Shown: in pieces, positions 1-10,703 of the stretch
How positions within the stretch are numbered: the stretch's first letter is position 1
Layout of the letters: each line of letters opens with the position of its first letter
Source of the DNA: Ryuthela nishihirai
Lineage: Eukaryota > Arthropoda > Arachnida > Araneae > Heptathelidae
Direction: 5' to 3'
Assembly: GCA_038380435.1 (NCBI GenBank)
Contig: JAWZYU010000028.1
Coordinates: forward strand, 20,382,201-20,446,200
DNA: 64,000 nucleotides
Made by a program: the position numbers and the translations under genes
Notes under the pieces: model-generated
Databases searched by the model: none
Told to the model about the DNA's origin: nothing
Seen by the model: only the letters and a program-made list of their open reading frames with translations

Positions 1-2094
1 GATCCAGTTATAGCCAAAGCTTGCCATGATAGGTTACTTAGTCATTATGACAGTCATGGTTTGCTTACTACTGAAGTTGAGGAAGAAGGGATCATTTTAA
101 ACAGGCTTTTTTGGACACTAACAGTACTCTTTTAGGAAAAAAGGAGCAGAAGAGGCAAAATTATCTGAGTGATAAGGCACTTGAGCTTATTTCGGAAAGA
201 AAGAACTGCAGGAATGCCCTTAATCAATGCCCTACTAGTCCTAATAGAAAGCATTACAGAGACCTTAAGAAACTTGTAAAGGATCAGTTAGCTGCTGATA
301 AGAATCTGTGGCTTGATGGTTTGGCTGACAAAGCCGAGGAAGCAGTTAGACAGCACAACAGCAGAGAGCTGTACCAGATAGTTAATGTTTTGTGTGGTAG
401 AAAACGGACAGGCATATAAGGATTGAAGGATAAACAAGGTAAGGTTATAGAAGGGGAGGATTCTGTCATGGCTAGGTGGGCTGAGCATTTCAGTGATGTT
501 CTAAACAATGTAGTTAGTTCTACTCCCATTGTTTGCAATGATGATAGATGCATTGGTGGCTTTAATGTTGGCCCTATAACACAATATGAAATTATTTTGG
601 CTGTTTCTAAACTTAAACTTCATAAATCCCCAGGGGTAGATGAAATTACTACGGAAATGCTTAGAGCTGGGAATGTTTCGGTTACCACTTTGATGATTGA
701 AATTCTGAATATCTTTTATGATAAAGGCATGGTTCCTAAGGATTTTACCAGAGCTATTGTTATCCCTATTTTCAAAAAAGGTGATCGCAGTTCTTGTGAT
801 AACTATAGGGGTATCAGCCTACTCTCTGTTCCAAGTAAAGTTCTTTCCATGATTGTGCTTAATAGAATTAAGAATCTGGTTGACAGTCAATTGCGTGATG
901 AGCAATGTGGATTCAGAAGTGGTAGGGGATGTGTGGATCAGATATTTTCACTTAGGCAGATTCTTGAGAAATGTTTAGAGTTTCAGAAACCTTTGGTTGC
1001 TAGCTTTGTTGATTTCAAAAAGGCTTTCGACTCTGTTGATTGTCATAATTTGTGGTTGATTGTGAGATCATATGGTATACCAGACAAGTTAGTTAACATT
1101 ATGAAAGCTCTCTATAATAACACTGAGTCGTGTGTGAGAGTTGGTAAGGCTTGTAGCAATTGGTTTAGCATTACTTCTGGTGTTCGACAAGGGTGCATTT
1201 TGTCTCTGGTTATTGATTATGTTATGCGAAATTCACTTCAAGGGAAAGATTTTGGCCTTAAATGGACTGGAGATACGAAAATTTCTGATTTAGATTATGC
1301 TGATGATTTAGCCCTTTTGGCAAATGATGTTGATGAGATGAACTCTTTCATTCGAGCTGTTGATGAGACTGGTAGTAGAGTAAGTTTGGTTATAAACAGA
1401 GAGAAAACTAAAGTGATGAAAATTGGTCAGGCAGGCTGTGATTCAGTTAATCTGAATGGTTGCAGTCTTGAGCAGGTGTCACAGTTTAATTATCTTGGGA
1501 GCTATGTAACAGATAATGGTGATGTGGGGCATGAGATTAACAGACGAATAGGGATTGCTGCTGGGACTTTTAAGAACCTATGGAGAGTGTGGAGAAATAG
1601 GCGTATACACCTAAAGACTAAAATCAGACTGTATAATAGTTTGGTTCTTTCTAGGGTAAGTTATGGTAGTGAAACTTGGACACTTTGTAAACAAGATAAC
1701 AGGAAACTAGATGCTTTTGATTACAGATGCTTACGCAGTATCTTTGGCATTAGGTGGTTCAACTTTGTAACTAATGATGAGGTTAGGCAAAAGAGTCTGC
1801 AACCTCCTTTAAGTAGCATATTGTGCAGAGAGAGACTCCGTTGGTTTGGCCATGTTGCCCGTATGAATATTTAAAGTTTGGCGAATAGGGTTATGAACAG
1901 TGTGCCTAAAGGCCTCAGAAAGAAGGGGAGACCTAGGATGCGGTGGGCAGACAATGTCAAACAGGACCTTGTTAGAATTGGGTGCAGTGGCCAGATGCAG
2001 TAGATGTAGCCCAGGATAGACTTGCTTGGAGAACTAAATTGCACAGTCTAGTTGGACCTCCGTAGCTCATGGCTGCTTGAGGATGATGATGATG
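1..2094 (+). mobile_element. RTE-like LINE copy A, RT and C-terminal part, 5' end outside window
   Basis: Non-LTR retrotransposon encoding the linker, reverse transcriptase and C-terminal region. The frame 111-1874 is open except for one stop at 417-419, where copy B has a glutamine codon. RT landmarks are 'NYRGISLLSV' (finger), 'SFVDFKKAFDSVD' (first catalytic Asp), 'SGVRQGCILS' and 'DLDYADDLALLA' (YADD, about 1288-1312). A 15-base in-frame deletion near 1206 removes PFLFS, which copy B keeps after GCILS. The C-terminus has 'RLRWFGHVARM', as in RTE/BovB-type elements. A stop at 1872-1874 and a frameshift near 1981 end it early. The 3' end is a (GAT)n tail at 2081-2095, shared by copies B and C. 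The RTE assignment rests on C-terminal motifs and tail type. Confidence 0.9.
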
Positions 2095-2170
2095 ATGTAC
2101 AAGTAGTAAAAGTTAATCGGTTCAATAATTCATGTCATTTGTATTTTCCTATCATAACACACTAATAGTG

Positions 2171-2252
2171 ATAAAGATAAGATGATGTTACGATAGGTGC
2201 TAAATGGTTAGCTGACTATTTAATACCCATCGTAACACCGTCTTATCTTCAT
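2171..2252. repeat. Imperfect hairpin, 34-bp arms
   Basis: The arms 2171-2204 and 2219-2252 are reverse complements with a few mismatches and a 14-base loop. It lies just past the 3' side of the poly(A) polymerase pseudogene. It could be a tiny MITE; no clear target duplication was seen. Confidence 0.6.
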
Positions 2253-2289
2253 AATGCATATCTCCATTCAAGTACAGGATCCGAGATTT

Positions 2290-3348
2290 AAAAAAAAGTG
2301 CGGTAGTTGAAGGCAGAAAGTTTTCCAAACGCTCTGGTATCTTCGACTACGAATTTCTGACCACCATAAAGAACCTATTAACTACTTTTGAACAGTTCCC
2401 ATTTGGATAAAATTGACAAAATCTTGCGACTAATATTACACAGGAAAAGCTCCTTTGCCTCCAAGAATATTGCAATACACACCACGCATTTTTGCCCACA
2501 GTTTAATACACTTCATGGATAATTTAAAACCTTCTTTGTTGTTTAAAAATAGGAATAGCCCTTCTGTAATGCGAGAACAGTTTAAGTTGCGGATACACTT
2601 GATATGCAGGTTTCTGAGTAGATTGTGATTTCTGAGATCTCGAAGTTTGTTAACGCTATGAAGAGCAAAACGAGCGTAGACCATATCTTTCTCGACACCA
2701 GAAAATACAATAATCACAACTGGAACTTATGCATATCTGATGGTACGTAGACTTTACATTTCAGGACAAACTGAACAAATGTTGTGAAAAGTCCTTTCTC
2801 AACACATTTCGAGATGTAATACACAGAAAGACAATGTCAGCTGTTCTAGAGATTACGCGCATTTCGTGAGACCAAACTTAAACATTTTCGCATGTTCTTT
2901 TTCCTATAAATGTTGGGGAAGGGCTGTTTTCTTATTTCTGTTATCTGTAATAATAATAAATACACCCTAAAGCAGCTGCTTGCCTTAGAGGTCTGACAGG
3001 AGCCTGTCAATTTATATGCCAGAGTAAAAGGTCAGAGGATGGCAGAAACTCAGCAGAAAAACGACACATCCATCCATGCCTTACCCGGTCATCGAACCCA
3101 TCTCTAAGATCAGTAGCCAAGCGCGCTAACCAATCGGCCGTGAGACACACTCTACAGTTTGTGAATTTTTCACAGGACTTTATTCGATGCACACCTTCTT
3201 TCGGGAACTCATAAAACAGGCATTCTTTCAAAGCCTCATTTAAATCTTCAGTTAATAAACGGTCTCTGTTTGTTGGATAATGCTCATCTACGGAAGATGT
3301 AACACCAAGGTGATTCGCTTGTGGGTGTTGTCCAACGTCTTCCGCCAT
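2290..3348 (-). pseudogene. Poly(A) polymerase (PAPOLA-type) pseudogene, apparently intronless
   Basis: Conceptual translation follows the N-terminal half of canonical poly(A) polymerase with little gap. It starts with Met at 3348, then 'LLTEDLNEALK' (N-terminal helix). The nucleotidyltransferase strand follows as 'TADIVFLCITSRNV', equivalent to the family's GADIDALCVAPRHV, so the second catalytic Asp of DxD is lost. Next are 'FSGVEKDMVYARFAL' (third catalytic Asp kept), 'CIRNLNCSRIT', 'CIKLWAKMRGVYCNILG' and, after a frameshift near 2440, 'LVARFCQFYPN'. The family's GS motif is also degraded (CLSLVS). Segments that animal genes split over several exons are contiguous here, which suggests a retrocopy. 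SINE-B is inserted after about codon 64. Stops and frameshifts make it non-coding. Assignment is from motif recognition. Confidence 0.8.
2956..3155 (-). mobile_element. SINE-B copy inserted in the poly(A) polymerase pseudogene
   Basis: tRNA-derived SINE of the same family as 45697-45905. The tRNA-like head (B box near 3090, A box near 3135) is on the minus strand. The body has the shared CAGCAGAAAAACGACAC block and the tail block AAGCAGCTGCTTGCC, with an AATAAT-rich tail at 2950-2965. The sequence is diverged from younger copies. Confidence 0.85.
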
Positions 3349-4109
3349 TTATCGTCCTTCAGTAGATCAATAACTCTGGAAACACAACGAAAGATAAGTG
3401 TTTGTATAATAACCACAATACACGCTACTACAATAACACAGTAAAAATATCAATAATAACAACAACACAGTAATAATAATAATAACAACAACAACAAAAT
3501 GGAGTAGTAGTAGCCCAATCAGATATTTATCGATATTTTTTAAATGATTAACATCTACAGGTAATGGACAAATACCGAAGACCAACGTAAAATCATTAAC
3601 ATCGTGTTGCACTAACACTTGTTTTCTGTACAGCCTGTATACGTAGTTGCACAGAGTTTACCAGCTTCTGAAAATCAGCAGGAGGGATACAACACCGTTC
3701 GTCAATTTTCCTTTCTGAGAAAATATTTTTTTCATTTCGAAATGTTCAATAAATAATAAATTGCCTGATGTGCTTCAGCTGGGTTGCAAACTTTTTCCAA
3801 GAAAGGGTACTTATATATGAAGAATTTAAGAACAACATTAGACATGAAAATATATAATGTGTGGAACATATTGCCTAAAAGAGAATGCTAATATTATATT
3901 TTAACACAATATAAATAATGTGTGGCCAAGTTGGTTAAACGCATTATAATTTTTTTGATTTTGAAGCTCTACAGTTCAATCTCAGCTGTTGTCATTAGTT
4001 TCTTGCTATCTTCAGTCTTTTTTTCTATATATAATTAATTTTACTGCCATATCACTTTTTTTACAATTCGTTATAAAATAAATATATGCAATAAATTAAT
4101 ATTGTAAAT
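3349..4109. other. AT-rich intergenic DNA with AAT/AAC microsatellite
   Basis: No coding sequence was recognised. 3440-3500 is an imperfect (AAT)n/(AAC)n microsatellite. A weak tRNA-like stretch (A-box-like near 3921, B-box-like near 3975) may be a very old SINE. The last 8 bases are the hAT MITE target site. Confidence 0.5.
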
Positions 4110-4578
4110 CAATGCTGTCCAACTAGCGGCCCGCACAAGGAAACGCCCGTGAACAAAATCAAGTTTTTACTTGAAATTTTAAATAAATATAATCCACCTA
4201 ATAATTTTTTGTCAACTTATATTACTTTACTTGATATGCAATCTTCAACTTACTCATTCTATTTGCAATTATTGTTGCATTATTTCAACTTACTCATTCT
4301 ATTCTTATTGCCCAACAACTACGGCCACAATGCTCCCTTTAAATTTAATGAATATTTGATAAGGTTTAGAAAATTTATATTGATTTATTATTACTTATTA
4401 TTTTTCGTATAAATAAAATAATTTTTTGAGGTGACATGAACTGACTTTTCAATTGCCTATCCTGTCCTATTCTTTTTTTTTTGGCCCGCGAAATATTGGC
4501 AAAAGAAAAAAAAATGTCCCGCGAAATATTGGCGAAAGGAAAAATGGCCCGCGGTCTTACAGAAGTTGGACAGCACTG
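4110..4578. mobile_element. hAT-type MITE with 8-bp target duplication
   Basis: The ends are CAATGCTGTCCAACT and, inverted, CAGTGCTGTCCAACT, followed by GC-rich subterminal blocks around GGCCCGC. It is flanked by perfect 8-bp duplications TTGTAAAT at 4102-4109 and 4579-4586, as expected for hAT transposition. The interior is AT-rich and non-coding. Confidence 0.85.
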
Positions 4579-4649
4579 TTGTAAATGAAATATGACAAAA
4601 ATAGACAACTTTTCAATTGATAATTTACGACGAGTACTTCGGTTTAATT

Positions 4650-4900
4650 TGGAAAGACCACCGTCCGTCGGATGGGACGTTAAGCCGTGGCACCGTGTGC
4701 GGTAGAGCCATACCCTGTGCACGTTAAAGAACACGCTGGATGGCCTTGACGGGAGGCTACCATCTGTCTCCCAATAGCTGTTCCAGTGGGTCCCCTCCCC
4801 CAACCTTCTCTGAGCCTTCGGGGTCCTTGTGACCTGGCCATTTAGCCATTCTGTGCAAAAAAAGTGCCGCTCAGAGATAAAACAACCAAACAACCAACCA
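4650..4900 (+). mobile_element. SINE-A copy, 5' truncated
   Basis: Core and 3' body of SINE-A (GGATGGGACGTTAAGCCG, GTGCACGTTAAAGAACACGC) ending in a repeated AACCAACC-type tail. The tRNA head is missing, as in 5'-truncated reverse transcripts. Confidence 0.9.
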
Positions 4901-5624
4901 AAATTCTGTTTAAAATACTAAATGTAAATTTATAATTGGAACAGAGTAAAAATGTAAATTTATAATTGGAACAGAAAAAAAGTAAACCTATATATTAGAC
5001 GTAATTTTTCATGAATAGATTTTTAAAAATACCACTAGAACGGAGAGGAAAATTCATATATATATATAGGCACGCCCGGATCTAAAAAAATCGAGGGCGA
5101 GAAACACAATCTAGCCGGGAAAGTGTAAAGACGGGGGGGGGGGGGGGGAAGAGATTGGATTTCCAATGCAATTTAATATTTTCTCTTTTTTATAGGTCTC
5201 CAAAAAATTTTGAAAAATACATGAAATATAAATAAGTTTAATGATTTTGTCTCTATTACCCTTATTAGCATTCTGAAAAGGAGATGGTTTGCCTGTCCCT
5301 TTATTCAGGTCTGTATATAAGTAATTATTACTGAATTGAAACAGAAAGGACAAGAACACCTTTTCTAGTTTACTTTTATTCCGAAATTTTTTGTTAAATA
5401 ATGCATTTTGAGATTAGCTGAAAAGAAAAGAATGTAAACATTGTGAAATGTCTTTTCAATCCTATTTGGTTCAGTTCAGTATCAGGCATCTCTCCAATTT
5501 TTTCGTACATCCCGGTGCTTCATAAAGTAGTCAAAGTGCCCCACATTAAATTTTAGTCACGAGACGCCACTGGTTATGTACATGTCAGAGGCAAAATACT
5601 GAAATCGGATGGATCTGATATCGG
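4901..5624. other. AT-rich intergenic DNA, poly-G run
   Basis: No gene recognised. It contains a short direct repeat of about 28 bases (AATGTAAATTTATAATTGGAACAG, 4919-4974), a (TA)n run near 5060 and a G homopolymer at 5129-5147. Confidence 0.5.
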
Positions 5625-6007
5625 TTGGGTTGTTTTACCTCTGAGCGGCACTTCTTTGCACACCATGGGCTAAATGGCCAGGTCACATGGACTCCGAAGG
5701 CTCAGAGAAGGTTGGGGGAGGGGACCCACTGGAAGAGCTGTTGGGAGACAGATGGTAGCCTCCCGTCAAGGCCATCCAGCGTGTTCTTTAACGTGCACAG
5801 GGTATGGCTCTCCCGCACACGGTGCCACGGCTTAACGTCCCATCCGACGGACGGCGGCCTTTCCAAGCCCATCGGTGTCCCCTACTGACCGTGGGCAGGG
5901 CGGGGATTTTTGCGGAGATAAATCTCAACGCTGACCCAGCTGGGACTCGAACCTGGGAACTACAGATTACGAGCCTGGCGCGCTACCGACTGAGCCACCC
6001 CCGCCCC
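5625..6007 (-). mobile_element. SINE-A, full length, 12-bp TSD
   Basis: Complete copy with its tRNA-like head at the right end and 3' tail at the left. Perfect 12-bp duplications ATCTGATATCGG lie at 5613-5624 and 6008-6019. The head resembles elongator tRNA-Met in its D-arm and anticodon-stem sequence. B-box sequence (GGTTCGAGTCC) is at about 5940-5955. Confidence 0.95.
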
Positions 6008-6019
6008 ATCTGATATCGG

Positions 6020-6608
6020 TGGCAATGATGTAGTTGCTATGGTCAATAACGGATACAACATTTTTAAGAGAGCACAATGTAGAAAACAGAGAATTGGAAA
6101 ATATTGGATTTCTAGAAGTGACAACCACAATTCACAACTTAATTGATTTTACCAAGACTTTTCACACAGTGCTGACAGGAACATGATGTGGTTCAAAGAT
6201 ATGGCAAATAGTTCAATGTAAATTAGTACGATGGAGTTAAAGATAAACTTCGTACGAATAATGAGATGAGGAATTCTGCACAAGCGTTGAAAGAAACCCT
6301 GAATTCGATCAACGATTCTCGGATAGATACGAAATTGCCAAAAAAAGTCAAAATATAAGTTTGTTCTTGCCACTAAATCGGCTGTGTGGGTTCTGACGAG
6401 ATGTGAAAAAGTGTTTTGCGGTGTGACATACCATGAAACTAGAAAAATGTGGCAATGACATTATTCACAGAGTCGGTTATACGTTGTTTAAATTCGAAAA
6501 CTCTCACGTAACTTGGTTTATTCCAAAAGCTAAGCCATCGTTACAGTTATTTACAAAATTACACACACCGGCCACTGAATTAGGAATCTTTATTCAATAC
6601 CAAGTTGG
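6020..6608. other. No recognised gene; 3' flank of a Tc1 relic
   Basis: Only short open frames without family resemblance. 6440-6608 is probably 3' non-coding sequence of the minus-strand Tc1 fragment that follows. Confidence 0.4.
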
Positions 6609-6835
6609 GCCTCCTTTAGTCCGAATTACATCACGTATGCGGTATGGCATAGATTCCACAAGGTGTTGGAGTGCCTTTACATCTCCAGCATACCAGGCGC
6701 TCACCAGACAGTCCTTTAACTGGTTCAGATTTCATGGAAGAGGACTTTGTCCACAAATCTGTTTTTCTAACATGTCCCATACATTCTCAATGGGGTTCAG
6801 ATCCGGGTTTCATAGTGTCCAGGGTAGATTACTTA
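6609..6835 (-). pseudogene. Tc1-family transposase, C-terminal fragment
   Basis: Reading leftward with frame corrections gives 'DLNPIENVWDMLEKQICGQ', carrying the third catalytic acidic residue, then 'LKDCLVSAWYAGDVKALQ' and 'SMPYRIRDVIRTKGGPT', the usual C-terminus of Tc1 transposases. Everything upstream of the DLNPIEN motif is missing, so this is a 5'-truncated relic. Confidence 0.8.
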
Positions 6836-7059
6836 CTGTTTCAGAAATGCAGTCGCAATCGGAGCTACTCGTAGTTAGTGCCAGACAGGTATCCTGGCAA
6901 CTGCAACTTCAGTGTTCAACTGTCAGTAAAATTATATGGTACATCCTGAAATGGTATCCTTATAAAATTTATAGGGTGCAGCGGTAAAATTCGTACAGCG
7001 CACCGACTTCCCTTTTACGATTTCTGGCGAGAATGCAGCTCGACGACATGTATCCTTCG

Positions 7060-7465
7060 AAAGTCATGGACCGGTTGGGCGGTGACGGCGTCTGAGACCT
7101 CACCTCTCAGGTGCTCTGGGTGAGCAGTTCGAGGGCTCTTCTGAAAAGATTTGTCCCCCAGTAGGTCGAGCCCTCACCAAAGTCTGGGCCTTACTAAGAG
7201 TCTCCACCCCGGGAGCCGAGCGAACTTGGATCTATATATCCTTGTTGATGGCTAACTGGGGAATAGATTAAAGTAAGGTTTCTTCCGGTGGTTAGCTTTC
7301 CTTCTATAGGACTGCTGCGATGTGAGGCCAGGGTTGAGGTGCGCCTATAGGGCGTATTACTTGCCCCCGGCTCTAGATAAGCACGACTTTTCATAACTGG
7401 TAGTGCTTTCAGGCGGAATCGGGAATTGCCGTGGTTGCATAAGATCGCAACAAAATAGAACGGAC
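7060..7465 (+). repeat. tRNA-like repeat of unknown class
   Basis: GC-richer island beginning with a tRNA-like stretch (CCGGTTGGGCGGTGACGGCG, then a B-box-like AGTTCGAGGGC near 7127). It ends abruptly where DDE transposase sequence starts at 7466. It occurs once in this window. It could be a SINE or part of a larger element. Confidence 0.45.
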
Positions 7466-8289
7466 CGATGAGGTGCATTTTTCCTTACATGGAGCAATGA
7501 ATACGCACAACTGCCAAATATGGGGACCTTCACATCCGCATGATGTGCCCCTACACTCCGACTATGTAAATGTATGGTGTGGGTTTACCGCAAACTTTAT
7601 AATCGGATCATTTTTCGTTGAGGAGATCACACCTCAAGATCTCCTGCATCGATCGGTGAATGGACCAGGTTACACAGACCGCACTTCTCCTCTATAAGAT
7701 AATTCCGCTTTGAAAGAAAGAAATTTCTTAGACTCCATAACCTTCGTACAGGATGGGGCGCCACCCCATATTGCATATACGGCAAAGCAAAATGTTGGAT
7801 ACCACATTTGGTGAGAACAAAATAATTTCTCAAACGTTTTCCAATGCTTGGTCATTACGTTCCCCGACCTAAACCCATGCGATTTTTGGTTATGGGGTTA
7901 TTTGAAAAGCCGAGTTTACCAAGGCAATGTTGAATCCCTTGCTGAACTGAAGACAAGAATAACACAGCATGTTGCAGCCATTCCCCAAGACATGTTTCAA
8001 CAACTGTGGACCATGTCGTATTATTTTCCAGCGCATTTCGCATGCGAATGGTTCACATATTGAGAATCTTGATTTGAAAAATAAAGGTTATGTTTGTTCA
8101 ACTTGGTATTTTCTTCATTTTAGCGCCATCACGCCACCTGGTGGTACTAACACTAACTATTTTTTTTTTATTCGCAAATTCTCTACCCCATATTCTTGTT
8201 GAAGTATCCACCACTTTTAGCTGTAATCCGTCGAGTACACCCTTCTCTACATCGCTCTGAGTAGTGTCAGTTTAATTATAACCACCCTG
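7466..8289 (+). pseudogene. Tc1/mariner-superfamily transposase relic, 5' truncated
   Basis: DDE transposase in several frames: 'RTDEVHFSLHG' (first Asp), 'VNVWCGFTANFIIGSFF', 'FVQDGAPPHIAYTAKQ' (second Asp, about 7745) and 'FPDLNPCDFWLWGYLK' (third Asp, about 7862-7905). The family is that of the 57377-58421 transposase. 8100-8289 looks like 3' non-coding sequence ending in AACCACCCTG|TA, a plausible TA-flanked inverted-repeat end. The DNA-binding N-terminus is absent. Confidence 0.8.
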
Positions 8290-8559
8290 TAATTCTTTAT
8301 ATCATAAAAGAGTTCATAGTCACTACGGGTTAGAGATTTCCCTCATCAATATATTAAGAATGATACCCATGACACTACAGGAAAACCTTTTTTTTTTTAA
8401 ATAGGACTCTGACATTTTCTCATCATGTTGGCCAATTTCTAGTCTTCGAGCCTTTTTCTAGCCCAATGTCTTCTCCAATTTCTGATCTTAGCTATATTTT
8501 TCAGACATCAGAAATATTATTTTAGATCCCTAAAGGTTCACTTCAGGGTAGGCACTATC

Positions 8560-9210
8560 ATATTAATTTCTTTCATTACTAAAGTCACTCACCACCTTCT
8601 TATGAAGCAAAGAAAGCTTTAATCATTTTTCTTCACATAAGAAAAGCATTCAATACAATAAATCATAAAATTCTCTTGGATAAACTTTATATAAAGTGGT
8701 ACAAGAGGTATTTGCTTTGATTGATTTAAGTCCTACTTGAAGTATGATTGCTATTGAAGAATAGAAAACAAGCCGTTTGTATAAAATTTAAAACTATTGA
8801 TTACAAGCTGGTTAGTAAATTTGTTCTCGAAATTGTGTTCAAAATAGGGAACAACTCTTGAGTTCGTAATTTTATATTTTTGTGTGACTTTTTACCTCAA
8901 CTAGTTCTAGTGTTGCCTTCACATTTATTCTCATTTTTTACAAATATTACTATCATAATGCATATTTTTTTTCCTGAAGTCAAAACTGCAGTAGTAATAT
9001 TTTCTAATACCTGGAAGAGCAATGAAACTGCCCCTTGGTATTAAACGTGTAAAAATTGCATTTTTTTTTCCGTTTTTCATTCTTCTCTGTTTCGATTTGT
9101 TCTCTAGATATTTAAGGAAAAAATTTGCATACTTTGTGAATATTTCATTTCTATGATTTGCGCATATACTATGAGCATTGAGAATAAATAAATTATTATT
9201 ATTTTGTTTT
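8560..9210 (+). pseudogene. CR1/Jockey-group LINE reverse transcriptase relic and 3' tail
   Basis: After frame correction 8635-8850 reads as an RT palm: 'KAFNTINHKILLDKLY' (first catalytic region) followed by 'NRKQAVCIKFKTIDYKLVS'. The rest is decayed. An AATAAATAAATTATTATTATT tail near 9183-9205 resembles the 3' end of the better copy at 28040-31265. Confidence 0.7.
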
Positions 9211-9292
9211 AATACAAAAACATTTGCATAATAACAAAAATATTTGGAAAAACATCACAACTAAAGTTTTCGTTAATGAGGGTTTACATTTT

Positions 9293-9560
9293 TTATTGTC
9301 CGTTAGTGAAGGCTACTACATGTTTTCGTTTCGTAGCTCTTTCCATTTTGTTATATCGGAAAAGCATTTTCTCAGAGGCTAAAACAATGATTGAGATTCC
9401 ATATCCATAGAGGAGAATCGAGAACACTCCGACCACATCGTCCAAAGTCAGAGGTCGAACATTGTCTTCTCTTGTTTCATTTTCTGCTTTCAAACGAAGG
9501 TGAAATAGCAAGTCCTGAACCCATTTCTCGTACAGGCCAGCTGCTTGGATGCGAAGAATC
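9293..9560 (-). CDS. Ionotropic receptor (IR/iGluR-like), last exon
   Basis: Terminal coding exon of a ligand-gated cation channel of the arthropod ionotropic glutamate receptor/IR superfamily. A pyrimidine-rich acceptor ending TTGTAG lies just above 9560. The first base completes a codon started by exon 42280-42539 (phase 2), giving Met-Ile-Leu-Arg. 'QAAGLYEKW' is the hallmark just before the last membrane segment, followed by 'LTLDDVVGVFSILLYGYGIS' (M4 helix), then a short basic cytoplasmic tail and TAA. The exon encodes 88 residues with no internal stop. The TAA overlaps an AATAAA hexamer. Ligand is unknown; extracellular S2 and M4 topology are inferred from the family. Confidence 0.87.
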
Positions 9561-9765
9561 CTACAATGAAAATGGAGGATGGGGAGTCAATTATCCTTAC
9601 TTTTAAGGGAAACATTCATTGCAGAAAAAAAATCTAATATTCCATTTAGACTTAAGGAATACTGAAAGAGAATCAGCAAATTTTGAATGAATCTAAAAGA
9701 CAATGGCACTAATTTATTACTTTAGCCATACATACATATATGTATATGATCCTCAAAACCCTATA

Positions 9766-10527
9766 GAGATCCAACCAGACTGTGCAATTTAATTCTCCAT
9801 ATATGTCTATCCCGAGTTACCGATGTTGCACTTGACCATTGCAGGCTAATTCTGATAAGTCCTATTTGACATTGCCAGCTATCGGATTCTATATCTTCAT
9901 CTTTTTTCTGAATAATTTAACAGAGTGTTCCTAACCGTATTCCCTAATCTATAGCGTGGGTAGCCGCAAACTTCGCACAACCAACGCAGTCTCTCCCTAC
10001 ACAAGATCCTGCTCAACGATAATATACTCCTTCGTCTAATCTTAACATTAATAGTATAACGAAACCATTTTGGGGCAAAGACAGTGCATAAGCAGCAGAT
10101 CAAAGCATCAAGATTTTTGTTATTTTGCTTACAAAAGATAGAAATTTCGCTATTATTGCAAATTTTAGAAATGACTAAACTATTGTATCGCCTGATATTA
10201 TTCTTCAAACGTTTATCCATTTTTTTACACAATCTTCACACATTTTTGAAGGTTCTACCAACAGTGCCTGTCTCTTTTTTCTCCATGTCGCAAATACAAC
10301 TCCCGAGATAGCTAAACTGAGGAACTAGTTCAAGACACAGCCATTCACAAAACCTTAAATGCCATCCACCTGACCACTTCTCATCATTTTAGTTTTTTCT
10401 CTATTCCAAACTTATTAACAAACTCATAAACATCTTTAATGAAAAAAAAAATACTATCGCTAACATTTTTTGAAAGAAGGGCCAATTCGTCAGCATAATC
10501 AATAACATCAGTCAGATATTTTCATAG
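9766..10527 (-). pseudogene. RTE-like LINE copy D, old relic
   Basis: Minus-strand remnant of the same family as 1-2094. It reads 'DYADELALLSKN' (YADD became YADE) near 10480, 'RRYNSLVISKI', 'KNLDALICC' and 'LCRERLRWL' toward 9990. Divergence from copies A-C is much higher, so it is older. Its upstream end is cut by hAT#1, whose target site lies in this LINE. Confidence 0.8.
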
Positions 10528-10703
10528 CTCTAGAACATAGATTCCCAACGGGGGCGATACCGCTCCCCCAGTGGGCGCTGGAGCCTTCCATGGGGGCGGT
10601 AGCGGATCCAGAGGCAAATGGGGGTCGTTGAGGCAGTCAAGAGGGGCGGTCAAATAAATAAACAAATTTAGTGGAATTTTCTGTGACAACCTTTTTATCT
10701 CTT

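Noticed and set aside
6433..6987. 184-codon open frame on the plus strand
   Set aside because: It is the antisense of the Tc1 transposase C-terminus at 6609-6835, which explains its length.
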